Assembly (NCBI GenBank): GCA_031553675.1
Contig: JAVBLF010000121.1
Coordinates: 1-17,227 of the forward strand
Direction: 5' to 3'
DNA length: 17,227 nucleotides
From: JAVBLF01 sp031553675
GTDB lineage: Bacteria; Bacillota; Clostridia; Christensenellales; CALWSW01
How positions within the stretch are numbered: position 1 is the first letter of the stretch; each line of letters opens with the position of its first letter. Below, piece by piece: positions 1-6,673 of this stretch. The position numbers and the translations under genes are program-made. The notes under the pieces were generated by a model, which made no database searches, was not told the DNA's origin, and saw only the letters and a program-made list of their open reading frames with translations.

Positions 1-137
1 AAAGGCGGGCCCAGATGGCCAGGAAGCGCAATCCGCGCAAAATGGAGCTCGTCTGCCTCAAAAACCGCTACGGCCTGGGATCGTATGCGTGCAGCTTTGT
101 CTACGACGCGCGATTCGACACCTTTGCCGAAGAGTAA
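1..137 (+). CDS. C-terminal end of a probable DnaB-like helicase (partial)
   Basis: The reading frame enters from the left edge and ends at the TAA at 135-137, giving about 44 residues. The readable end includes KMELVCLKNRYGLGSYACSF followed by VYDARFDTFAEE. A basic stretch, a strand ending in K-N-R-x-G and then a hydrophobic strand ending in a phenylalanine-rich tail is the usual ending of the RecA-fold C-terminal domain of DnaB-type replicative helicases, where K-x-R-x-G lies near the nucleotide. This is pattern recognition on a short tail, so the family call is moderate. The Walker motifs, if present, lie outside the window. In many Clostridia other genes precede thyX, so this neighbour may be lineage-specific or linked to an element. 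No terminator with a T-run follows. Confidence 0.5.
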   Translation, partial: RRAQMARKRNPRKMELVCLKNRYGLGSYACSFVYDARFDTFAEE

Positions 138-244
138 GCCCAATGTAACAATTTCGGCCATTTAGCAAAATCGAAATGGGACGGCCCTGTGGTTTCTGTT
201 GCCTCTTGACACCCGCAATGCCACTGGATTCCCAGAAACCGCAA

Positions 245-575
245 CCATCGGGCGATCGATAACGCCAAGCAAGCATGACAAACCGCAACGTTTCGCGAGG
301 CCGTTTGCTGCATCGGGCGATTGATAATCGCCCCTACAGGCGCACAAACAAGGTTTTCGGGATGTAGGGGCGATTATCAATCGCCCGCGTACCATAAGGA
401 TCAGCCCATTTTTGCCTGAACAAAGTTCAACCCTTGATTGGCATTATCAATTGCCCGCTGCAACAAACGGCCTCTCGACACGTTGCGGTTCGCAGACACT
501 TGATTCGCGCTATCGATCGCCCGATGCAGCCAAACGGATGAAACACTGCGCTTCGTAACCCTGATGCGAACGACT
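245..575. repeat. Modular palindromic intergenic repeat, copy 1
   Basis: The gene-free stretch 138-607 is mostly a mosaic repeat. Its core is a perfect 25-bp inverted repeat (314-338 and 363-387, arm beginning CGGGCGATTGATAATC) around a 24-base spacer. Flanking the core are related units of about 65-70 bases, each starting with a version of ATTATCAATCGCCCG. One unit lies reversed on the left (about 249-314). On the right, one carries GTACCATAAGGATCAGCCC (about 373-442) and two more follow (about 443-511 and 512-575). The segment from about 249 to 460 recurs inverted at about 11463-11670. No protein or transposase is encoded. A short inverted repeat, GGTTTCTG/CAGAAACC, lies outside it at 191-198 and 233-240. 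The outer edges are approximate. Confidence 0.85.
314..387. repeat. Hairpin core of repeat copy 1
   Basis: Arms 314-338 and 363-387 are exact reverse complements over 25 bases and are separated by 24 bases. The transcript could fold into one long hairpin on either strand. There is no T-run after either arm, so it is not an ordinary intrinsic terminator. It lies more than 200 bases upstream of the thyX start. Confidence 0.9.
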
Positions 576-607
576 TCAGATACATCGACTTCGAGGAGGA
601 GACACGT

Positions 608-1408
608 ATGGGACGACAAAGGCTCTATGTCGAATTGATCGCGCACACGCCGCTGCCCGAAAGCGTCGTTGCGATGGGGGCGCGCCTGTGTTACAGCGGT
701 GCCGACATCGCCGCCCTTTCGGAGACGAGCCAGCGAAACGATCAGAGCGTCTACCTCCAGAAACTGATCGACATGGGGCACCTGTCTCCCGTCGAGCACG
801 TCAGCTATACCTTCGGCATCGAAGGCGTCAGCCGTGCATTGCTCGCCCAGATCACCCGCCATCGCATCGCGAGCTTTTCCGTGCAAAGCCAGCGTTACGT
901 GACCCAGACCAAGGGGGAGTCGGACTTCCCCTACGTCGTGCCGCCCGCCGTCCTCGCCCTCGGCGAAGAAGCCGCCGCCCGCTACGACGAGCAGATGCGC
1001 CAGATCGCCGTGTGGTACGACGAATGGAACGAGGTGCTCGGACTCGAACGCAAAGAAGACGCCCGTTTCGTGCTGCCCAACGCCTGCGAAACGCGCTTGG
1101 TCGTCACGATGAACGCCCGTGAGTTGCTGCATTTCCTGCAAGTCCGCTCCTGTGAGCGCGCACAGTGGGAGATCCGCCGCCTGGCTTGGGCGATGCTCGC
1201 GCAGCTCTTGCGGGTTTCGCCGCAGCTTTTCTCGCTCGCCGGGCCAAACTGCACCCAGGGGGCTTGCGCCGAAGGCAAAATGTCCTGTGGCCGCGCTTTG
1301 GACATCAAGGCGCGCATGGATGAAATGAAAGCCCTCGTCGCCGCCCACCGCGACGATTCAGATTTTGCCCGCGTCGCCAGCGACTGGGCCACAAACGGTA
1401 TCGATTAA
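608..1408 (+). CDS. thyX: Flavin-dependent thymidylate synthase ThyX
   Basis: ThyX makes dTMP from dUMP in the cytoplasm using FAD, NADPH and methylene-tetrahydrofolate, without consuming the folate as reductant. The 266-residue product carries the family signature RHRxxSxxxxSxR at residues 84-96 (RHRIASFSVQSQR), which contributes to FAD and dUMP binding. The ending around GPNCTQGACAEGKMSC resembles other clostridial ThyX proteins. The start is supported by a strong Shine-Dalgarno, GAGGAGGA at 593-600, seven bases before the ATG. The gene heads the run thyX-rlmB-yacP-sigH and ends 34 bases before the chosen rlmB start, so one transcript is likely. I could not place a promoter; the upstream 470 bases are mostly repeat. 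The length suits the clostridial form of the family. Confidence 0.96.
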   Translation: MGRQRLYVELIAHTPLPESVVAMGARLCYSGADIAALSETSQRNDQSVYLQKLIDMGHLSPVEHVSYTFGIEGVSRALLAQITRHRIASFSVQSQRYVTQTKGESDFPYVVPPAVLALGEEAAARYDEQMRQIAVWYDEWNEVLGLERKEDARFVLPNACETRLVVTMNARELLHFLQVRSCERAQWEIRRLAWAMLAQLLRVSPQLFSLAGPNCTQGACAEGKMSCGRALDIKARMDEMKALVAAHRDDSDFARVASDWATNGID

Positions 1409-1442
1409 TCTCACCAACACCATCGAACGGAGTTTACGCACT

Positions 1443-2897
1443 TTGAAACAGCAAAACGACAACACGCGAGGCTCTCGCAACGGCAAGCAAGGGGGCGGCG
1501 CTCGCCCCGATGGCGACAAAAAAACGCCCGGCAAACGCAACTTTGGCGACAAAGAAGCCTACGGGAAAAGCAGCTTTAGCGACAAAGAAGCATCCGGCAA
1601 ACGCCCATACGGCGACAGAGAAGCGCCCGGTAAGCGCCCATACGGCGACAGGGAAGTGCCTGGCAAACGCCCATACAGCGACAGGGAAGCATCTGCCAAA
1701 CGCCCATACGGCGACAGAGAAGCGCCCGCCAAGCGCCCATACGGTGATAGGGAAGCATCTGCCAAGCGCCCAAACGGTGACAGGGAAGCATCTGGCAAAC
1801 GCCAATACGGCGACAGAGAAGCGTACGGCAAACGCAGCTTTGGCGACAGAAAAGCACCCGACAATCGCAACTTTGGTGATAAAGAAGCGCCCGCCAAACG
1901 CCCATACGGCGACAGGGATGCGCCTAGCAGACGTCAGTACGGCGACAGAGAAGTACCCGCCCAGCGCCGCGATCAGAGGCCCGGCAGCCCTTCTGCCCAA
2001 GCGCCCCGTCAGGAAGCGCAGGGTTTTCGTGCGATGCACTCCGACGCCCCACGCCAGCTAGAAGACGCGATCGCCCATCGGATCGAGGAACTCGATCCGA
2101 CGCCGCAAGGCAACTTTGAAGCGATCGGCAGCGACGACAACCAGCCTTTGCTCGTCTACGGCAGAAATCCGGTCAAAGAGGCGATCAAGAGCGGGCGCTC
2201 GATCGACAAGGTATTCATCGTCGATACCGGCAGCGAAGACGGCTCCTTGCGCGAGATCCTTCGTATGGCGCGCGAACGCAGCCTCGTGATCGCGCAGGTC
2301 AGCCGCGGCAAGCTCGATGCCATGACCCTTCCCTACGGCTATGGCGGCAAGCCCGCGCCCCACCAGGGGATCGTCGCGCAGATGCCGGCGGCTGAATACG
2401 TCGAACTCAGTGAGATCCTGCAATCAGCGCGCGACAAAGGCGAAGCGCCTTTTGTGCTCGTGCTCGATTCGATTCATGATCCGCACAACCTCGGCGCGAT
2501 CATCCGCAGCGCCGAATGCGCAGGTGTACACGGCGTCGTCATCCCCAAGCGCCGCTCGGCCTCGATCACGGCGACCGTCGCCAAGGCAAGCGCCGGCGCG
2601 ATCATGCACGTCAAGATCGCCCGTGTGCCCAATCTGTCGAGTTGCATCGAAACGCTGAAAGAGGCGGGCGTCTGGATCGCGGGGGCCGATATGGACGCAC
2701 AGCCCATGTACGACGCGCCGCTGCAAGGCCCGCTCGCGATCATCATCGGTGGCGAAGACGCGGGATTGTCCCCGCTCGTCAAAAAACACTGCGATTACCT
2801 CGTGTCGATCCCGATGTTCGGCCAACTCAACTCGCTGAACGCCTCCAACGCCGCCGCCGTTCTGATCTACGAAAAGCGCCGCCAAGACCGCGCCTGA
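1443..2897 (+). CDS. rlmB: 23S rRNA (guanosine-2'-O-)-methyltransferase RlmB, TrmH/SpoU family, with long repeat-bearing N-terminus
   Basis: RlmB uses SAM to 2'-O-methylate a guanosine of 23S rRNA (G2251 in E. coli). I chose the TTG at 1443, with GGAG at 1429-1432 ten bases before it. The upstream in-frame ATG at 1365 would overlap thyX by 44 bases and lacks a clear ribosome site. From the TTG the protein has 484 residues, about twice the family norm. Residues 24-177 are fourteen 11-residue repeats. The substrate-binding domain starts near 235 (LLVYGRNPVKEAI). The SPOUT methylase domain follows from about 337, with motif 1 DPHNLGAIIR (346-355, containing the conserved N and R), motif 2 IIIGGEDAG (433-441) and motif 3 IPMFGQLNSLNAS (456-468), which form the trefoil-knot SAM site. 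All catalytic motifs are intact, so methylation is expected. The yacP gene begins 5 bases after the stop. Confidence 0.95.
   Translation: MKQQNDNTRGSRNGKQGGGARPDGDKKTPGKRNFGDKEAYGKSSFSDKEASGKRPYGDREAPGKRPYGDREVPGKRPYSDREASAKRPYGDREAPAKRPYGDREASAKRPNGDREASGKRQYGDREAYGKRSFGDRKAPDNRNFGDKEAPAKRPYGDRDAPSRRQYGDREVPAQRRDQRPGSPSAQAPRQEAQGFRAMHSDAPRQLEDAIAHRIEELDPTPQGNFEAIGSDDNQPLLVYGRNPVKEAIKSGRSIDKVFIVDTGSEDGSLREILRMARERSLVIAQVSRGKLDAMTLPYGYGGKPAPHQGIVAQMPAAEYVELSEILQSARDKGEAPFVLVLDSIHDPHNLGAIIRSAECAGVHGVVIPKRRSASITATVAKASAGAIMHVKIARVPNLSSCIETLKEAGVWIAGADMDAQPMYDAPLQGPLAIIIGGEDAGLSPLVKKHCDYLVSIPMFGQLNSLNASNAAAVLIYEKRRQDRA
1512..1973 (+). repeat. 33-bp tandem repeat array within rlmB (14 units)
   Basis: Fourteen consecutive 33-base units encode an 11-residue motif, consensus GDREAxxKRPY. 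Observed units run from GDKKTPGKRNF through GDREAPGKRPY and SDREASAKRPY to GDREVPAQRRD. Because 33 is a multiple of three, gain or loss of a unit keeps the frame. The peptide is rich in Gly, Asp, Glu, Arg, Lys, Pro and Tyr, has mixed charge with a basic excess, and is probably disordered. The array contains no stop in several other frames, which produces long open frames on both strands that I regard as artefacts of the repeat. Confidence 0.95.
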
Positions 2898-2902
2898 TTG
2901 TC

Positions 2903-3598
2903 ATGAAGCGCGTTCCGAAGGAGCACGACTGGCTGGTCGTCGACGGTTACAACGTGATCGGTGCCTGGCAGGACATGCGATCGCTGGCCGCCGATGACCT
3001 CGCCGACGCGCGCGACCAGCTGGCCGACCGTTTGCTCGACTATTGTGGGCACACAGGGCAAACGTTGGTGCTGGTCTTCGACGCCCACAACACGACGGAA
3101 CCCCTTCGGCAGCGCGCGATGACCGAGGGCGGCGGACACCGGATCGTCTACACGAAGCGCGGCCAAACGGCTGACAACTACATCGAGCGCTTCGTCCGCG
3201 ATCACCACGACGAGCCGATGACCGTTGCGTCGAGCGACGCTCTGGTGCAGGTCATGATCTTCGTCCATGCGGCGCGCATTTCGTCGCGCGAGCTCGAAAA
3301 CGCCGTCGAACGCCAGCGCGATCGCCACAGCAGGCGGGAACGCGAACAATACGCGCAAAAGCAGGGCCTCGGTTCGGCACTCGGCAGCAAGGAGTTCGCG
3401 GCGCTCGATGCCCTTCGTTACGCTTCGAACCCCGAACCGCCCGCAGCGTCCGAACTGCCCCGGCAGACGCCAACCGAGCGAAAGCCCAAAGCACCCGATC
3501 CCGCGCCTGTGCAGCCAGCGTACATCAAACGGCCGGCCTACCCCGCCCCCAAAGCCAAGTCACCAAGCAAAATCCCCCGAAACAAGCGCAAAAGGTGA
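2903..3598 (+). CDS. yacP: NYN-domain (YacP/Rae1) endoribonuclease
   Basis: The 231-residue product matches the YacP family, a PIN-like NYN fold whose B. subtilis member Rae1 enters the ribosomal A site and cleaves mRNA being translated. Conserved segments are WLVVDGYNVIGAW (Asp14), LVLVFDAHNT (Asp60), IVYTKRGQTADNYIERFV (Asp91) and TVASSDALVQ (Asp112); the aspartates are the expected metal and catalytic residues. The usual family length is about 170. Here residues from about 175 to the end form an extra Pro- and Lys-rich tail ending PSKIPRNKRKR. The ATG lies 5 bases after the rlmB stop without a recognisable Shine-Dalgarno, so translational coupling to rlmB is likely. sigH starts 3 bases after its stop, a conserved clostridial and bacillar arrangement. 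Confidence 0.93.
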   Translation: MKRVPKEHDWLVVDGYNVIGAWQDMRSLAADDLADARDQLADRLLDYCGHTGQTLVLVFDAHNTTEPLRQRAMTEGGGHRIVYTKRGQTADNYIERFVRDHHDEPMTVASSDALVQVMIFVHAARISSRELENAVERQRDRHSRREREQYAQKQGLGSALGSKEFAALDALRYASNPEPPAASELPRQTPTERKPKAPDPAPVQPAYIKRPAYPAPKAKSPSKIPRNKRKR

Positions 3599-3601
3599 AG
3601 C

Positions 3602-4225
3602 ATGCTGGAACACGATCTCCGACTCCTAGGCGATGAAGCCCTGATCGAAGCCATGCATAGCGGGAACGACGATGCCCAGGACGAGCTCTTCGACCGCTAC
3701 AAAAACTTCGTGCGCTCCAAAGCCCGGAGTTATTTTCTGATCGGTGCCGACCGCGAAGACATCATCCAAGAGGGCATGATCGGCCTCTACAAGGCGATGC
3801 GCGACTTTCGCCCCGACAAACAGAACTCCTTTCGCGGCTTTGCCGAGCTTTGCATCACCCGCCAGATGATCACCGCGATCAAGTCGGCCACCCGACAAAA
3901 ACATATACCACTCAACTCCTACATTTCGCTGAACAAGCCTGTCTACGACGAAGAAAACGAGCGCATGCTGATCGACATGATCTCGAGCGCCGACATCAAC
4001 GATCCCGAAGAAATGCTGATCGGACAGGAAAATTACGAGCAGATCCGCAGCCAGATTTTCGGTAGCCTTTCGAAGTTCGAGGCCACCGTCCTGACGAGCT
4101 ACCTCTCCGACCGCAGCTACCAGGAAATCGCCGACGAATTGGGCTGCGAAACGAAGGCCATCGACAACGCCCTGCAACGCATCAAGCGCAAGATCGAAAA
4201 ACTCCCCAGCCAGAGCGAGGATTGA
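3602..4225 (+). CDS. sigH: RNA polymerase sigma factor SigH (Spo0H)
   Basis: This 207-residue sigma-70 family factor has region 2 at about residues 12-95, including FDRYKNFVRSKARSYFLIGA, DREDIIQEGMIGLYKAMRDF and the -10 recognition stretch FRGFAELCITRQMITAIKSA. Region 4 spans about 155-200, with the helix-turn-helix YQEIADELGCETKAIDNALQR. Length and order match SigH, the transition-phase sigma factor that directs early sporulation and competence genes in Bacillota. The ATG has AAAGG at 3591-3595, overlapping the yacP stop, with six bases of spacing. Position after yacP is the conserved clostridial context. Whether the organism sporulates cannot be judged from this window. Confidence 0.95.
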   Translation: MLEHDLRLLGDEALIEAMHSGNDDAQDELFDRYKNFVRSKARSYFLIGADREDIIQEGMIGLYKAMRDFRPDKQNSFRGFAELCITRQMITAIKSATRQKHIPLNSYISLNKPVYDEENERMLIDMISSADINDPEEMLIGQENYEQIRSQIFGSLSKFEATVLTSYLSDRSYQEIADELGCETKAIDNALQRIKRKIEKLPSQSED

Positions 4226-4226
4226 G

Positions 4227-4664
4227 ATGTCCTATCTGCCCTTTGCCACGCCTCACTTTTTCGTTTATGACGCGATTGTGGCCGCTCTCACACTGATCGT
4301 CCTGTTCCTGATTCGCTGTTGGCGGAAAAAAGCGCCCGACCGCGAACTCTTCTCCCGCGAGCGGCTTCCGGTGACGCTTCCTTTTTTTCTGGCTGTCTTT
4401 CATTTGCTTCTCGCCATCGGCATGCGGATCAACGGCTTCATGTTCATTTCGCCCTATGAAGACCTGCATTTGCTAGAAGTTCTTTTCGATTACTTCCTGT
4501 TTTTTTCTTGGATCAGCAGCCTCGCCATGATCGTTCTATGTGTCGTCTTCCTGGCAAAAAAGCGCATGCGCCCGGTGTATGGGGAATGCGCTTTGGTCTT
4601 GCATCTGACGTTTTTGTTCTTGCCTTTCTACACCTTCATCTTCGTCATCGGCCCCATGGTATAA
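4227..4664 (+). CDS. Uncharacterised small membrane protein, last gene of the sigH operon
   Basis: This 145-residue protein has four predicted membrane helices at about residues 12-30, 48-66, 88-110 and 121-141, with basic loops (RCWRKKAPDRE, AKKRMRP) between helices 1-2 and 3-4, suggesting both termini face outward. I recognise no family signature and no catalytic motif. The start ATG lies one base after the sigH stop, with GAGG at 4217-4220 inside the sigH end, so it is translated with sigH and probably terminated at the hairpin just downstream. The tight coupling may link it to SigH-dependent physiology or be a lineage-specific addition; sequence alone does not decide. Confidence 0.85.
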   Translation: MSYLPFATPHFFVYDAIVAALTLIVLFLIRCWRKKAPDRELFSRERLPVTLPFFLAVFHLLLAIGMRINGFMFISPYEDLHLLEVLFDYFLFFSWISSLAMIVLCVVFLAKKRMRPVYGECALVLHLTFLFLPFYTFIFVIGPMV

Positions 4665-4667
4665 GCG

Positions 4668-4697
4668 AAAGCGCGGCAGTGATTCGCCGCGCTTTTT
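4668..4697 (+). terminator. Intrinsic terminator of the thyX-sigH operon
   Basis: AAAGCGCGGC (4668-4677) pairs perfectly with GCCGCGCTTT (4686-4695) across an 8-base loop, and the T-run continues to 4697. It starts three bases after the stop of the membrane-protein gene. On the reverse strand it has only three Ts after the stem, so it would terminate the convergent exported-protein gene less efficiently. Confidence 0.9.
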
Positions 4698-4720
4698 GGT
4701 GTCTGGTGAAAGGTGGGTGC

Positions 4721-5461
4721 TCACTCTGCATCGGTGTTGTAGGAGAGCTGGATGAAGATGACTTTGTCTTTTTTCATGCCATAGCACAAGGTATAGTATT
4801 CGCGCCATTCGTCTGCTTTGTTGAGGTGGGTCCAGCCGTATTCGATCACGTAGTCTTCCTTCATCGAGGACTTGACCTTGGGCGTAAAGATGCGCCCACC
4901 AATGAAGACGTCGGAACGTAGCCAGGATTGTTTCGCCTTTGGATTGAGCGCCGTGATGCCATAGAGCGCGGATTTTCCGCTGTTTGGGAAAGCGGCGAGC
5001 ACTTGCTTTTTTGTCGCGCCGATCTTGATGCCGCGGATGGTGGGCAGTTTGAAGGAGGAAGAGAACCAGCTAGCGCCGAGCAGGGTGACGGGCTTGTAGT
5101 CCGTCATTTTGGACAGCGAGGGTGCCTTATCGTCCGATTCCAACCCGTTGATCAGGTCGTCGCCGAGATCGACGCGCATCGTCACATCGCCGACGAGCTT
5201 CTTGCCCTTCATGACTTCCATGGTGAGGGTGGTGTTGCCGGAGGCCTCTTCGTAGTACCACGAGTAGTAACTGGGATCGAGCAACTGTACATAGTCGATC
5301 AGGAGGCTGTTCTTTGCGTCGAGCGCCGCAACGTCCTTGTCCGAGAAAGGCTTGGGCTTGGCGGTCGCCCCGAAAGCGGTGGCCGATGCGCCCAGTAAAC
5401 AGGCGATCGCCATGAGAAGGGCGAGCAAAATGGCAAACCGTTTTTGCGCAATTCGATTCAT
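4721..5461 (-). CDS. Uncharacterised exported protein
   Basis: The 246-residue product has a Sec-type signal peptide: a basic start (MNRIAQKR), a hydrophobic core (about residues 9-25) and a likely signal peptidase I site after ATA at 32-34. Cys21 lies inside the hydrophobic stretch in an AIAC context that is a poor lipobox, so a secreted rather than lipid-anchored product is more likely. The mature part is rich in Lys, Asp, Ser and Tyr and contains GIKIGATKKQVLAAFP (144-159), similar in style to the G-x-x-x-G-x-x-x-x-x-V-x-x-x-x-G/P segment of several small bacterial envelope proteins. I could not name a family. AAAGGAG at 5468-5474 lies six bases upstream of the ATG. The gene converges on the sigH operon and appears monocistronic. 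Confidence 0.85.
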   Translation of the reverse strand: MNRIAQKRFAILLALLMAIACLLGASATAFGATAKPKPFSDKDVAALDAKNSLLIDYVQLLDPSYYSWYYEEASGNTTLTMEVMKGKKLVGDVTMRVDLGDDLINGLESDDKAPSLSKMTDYKPVTLLGASWFSSSFKLPTIRGIKIGATKKQVLAAFPNSGKSALYGITALNPKAKQSWLRSDVFIGGRIFTPKVKSSMKEDYVIEYGWTHLNKADEWREYYTLCYGMKKDKVIFIQLSYNTDAE

Positions 5462-5584
5462 AAGTGGCTCCTTTCTGTGCGGTTTTGAAGGGAGTCGGGA
5501 TCGGGAAATGGCGAGCGATGTGTGGGCGAGTGTACGCCAAGAAGAGCAGAATCTTCGACGATTTGTCTATTTCTGTATACTATT

Positions 5585-5593
5585 TTTATACCA
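5585..5593 (-). promoter_or_regulatory. Probable extended -10 promoter of the exported-protein gene
   Basis: On the reverse strand TGG-TATAAA reads as a TGn extended -10 element. A weak TCGCAT lies 18 bases further upstream as a possible -35. It would give an untranslated leader of roughly 115 bases. The surrounding 100 bases are the most AT-rich of the intergenic region. An overlapping TATACA reads less well for spacing. Confidence 0.4.
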
Positions 5594-5706
5594 TACAAAG
5601 CCGATGAATGCGAGGCCTTTCTCGACATAGGCCGAAACAAAAAGGGCGCATGCGTCGCGGGAGCGGCGGATGCGCGGGAAAGTCGAGTTTTTTTGTCTCA
5701 TTTTTT

Positions 5707-6627
5707 TTAAAAAAAAGGTGCGCCGCCGGAGGCGCGCGCGTCGGCATAGGTATAGAGAAGGATTCCGATGAGCACGATCCCGCCGCCGAGCAGCGTGGGA
5801 GAAGACACGCCTTCTCCAAAGAAGAGAAGCGCCCAGACCGCCGCGCCCAAAGGTTCGCCGAGGATCGCGACCGCGATCACGCTGGCCGGAAGGTACTTGA
5901 GTGCCCAATTCAAGAGGCTGTGGCCCGTCACCGTCACGCCGAGGGCGATGCCGAGGATGCAGAGCCAGATCCGGATGTCGGCAATGGCGAAGGAGACGCC
6001 GCGTAGCAACATATAAACGGCGATCACCGCCGCCGAGGTCAAGTAGAGCAGGCCCAAGTAACGCATGGTATCGACGCGCTGGCGCGCGCTCCGGCCGCAG
6101 AGAAAGTACATCGCGGCGAACATCGCGCCCATCAGTGCCAGCAGATCGCCGACAAGGGCGGTCTTGTCCGTCGAAAGGGACTGCGCGTCGCTCATCGCGA
6201 TGATGAGTATGCCGACGGCCGCCACGCCCAGCGCCGCAATCGCGCTTTTGGCCGTGCGTTCCTTCAAAAAAATCCAAGCGCCGACGATCGAAAAGATCGG
6301 CTGGGTCGTCGTCAGCAGCACCGACGCAAACGTACTCGTCATGGTCAGTGACGGTATCCATAGCAAGTAATGGGTGGCCAGCAACAGCCCGGCCAGCATC
6401 GTCAGGCCGATGTCGCGCCGCGCAAATTTGGGTTTGGGCTCGCCCGACTTGCTCGGCCACAGGCCGATCGCCGCGCAGGCCAGGCCCGCGCCCAGCATGC
6501 GATAAAACGCAATCGCGGCGGGCGCAGCTCCGAGCAAGAGCCCGATTTTGATCAACGGACCCGATACCGTGATGATGACCACGGCGATCGCGACGGCCAG
6601 GTAGGCGCGTTGCCTTTCGTTCGTCAT
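5707..6627 (-). CDS. EamA/DMT-family transporter
   Basis: The 306-residue product has about ten hydrophobic helices in two similar halves (about 8-145 and 158-300), the organisation of the drug/metabolite transporter superfamily with two EamA domains. Family-like segments include the early YRMLGAGLACAAIGLW, the end of the first half at TTTQPIFSIVGAWIFLKERT, and the matching second-half end VAILGEPLGAAVWALLFFGE. Such proteins move metabolites, often amino acids or other small organics, across the inner membrane; the substrate cannot be predicted. CGAGGA at 6635-6640 precedes the ATG. The last codons (Phe-Phe-stop) are written in a T-run that is also the tail of a terminator. The gene is divergent from the Ca2+ ATPase. 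Confidence 0.92.
   Translation of the reverse strand: MTNERQRAYLAVAIAVVIITVSGPLIKIGLLLGAAPAAIAFYRMLGAGLACAAIGLWPSKSGEPKPKFARRDIGLTMLAGLLLATHYLLWIPSLTMTSTFASVLLTTTQPIFSIVGAWIFLKERTAKSAIAALGVAAVGILIIAMSDAQSLSTDKTALVGDLLALMGAMFAAMYFLCGRSARQRVDTMRYLGLLYLTSAAVIAVYMLLRGVSFAIADIRIWLCILGIALGVTVTGHSLLNWALKYLPASVIAVAILGEPLGAAVWALLFFGEGVSSPTLLGGGIVLIGILLYTYADARASGGAPFF
5709..5737 (-). terminator. Intrinsic terminator overlapping the transporter stop codon
   Basis: On the reverse strand a GC-rich stem (arms 5731-5737 and 5718-5724, seven pairs including one G-U, loop 5725-5730) is followed by CC and eight Ts (5716-5709). The T-run encodes the last two phenylalanines and the start of the TAA, so the terminator sits inside the end of the gene. 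The T8 is directly followed by A8, forming a small AT palindrome. Confidence 0.6.
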
Positions 6628-6664
6628 GCTTCATTCCTCGTTTCCCTATCCATTTGACCGCTAT

Positions 6665-6673
6665 ATTGTACCA
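6665..6673 (-). promoter_or_regulatory. Probable extended -10 promoter of the DMT transporter
   Basis: The reverse strand reads TGG-TACAAT, a near-consensus -10 with a TGn extension. The expected -35 position is weak (GTGAAA at 17-base spacing). Transcription would begin about 30 bases before the ATG at 6627. Confidence 0.5.

Noticed and set aside
245..575. CRISPR array
   Set aside because: The repeated units are palindromic, in both orientations, of unequal length and without regular spacers. No cas gene is nearby.
401..1348. Reverse-strand open frame opposite thyX
   Set aside because: It runs through the repeat element and antisense to thyX, has no family motif and is explained by GC-rich shadowing.
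1434..2061. Long open frames on both strands across the rlmB repeat array
   Set aside because: They arise because the 33-bp unit lacks stops in several frames. They have no ribosome site and translate to monotonous repeats, while the rlmB frame leads into a complete enzyme.
5554..5581. Forward promoter TTCGAC-N16-TATACT
   Set aside because: It would transcribe antisense into the transporter gene with no forward gene downstream. The AT-rich stretch is better explained as the promoter of the reverse gene.
5643..5677. Second terminator downstream of the transporter on the reverse strand
   Set aside because: Only six base pairs (GCGCAT/ATGCGC) close an 18-base loop before a short T-run; the hairpin at the end of the gene is a better candidate.
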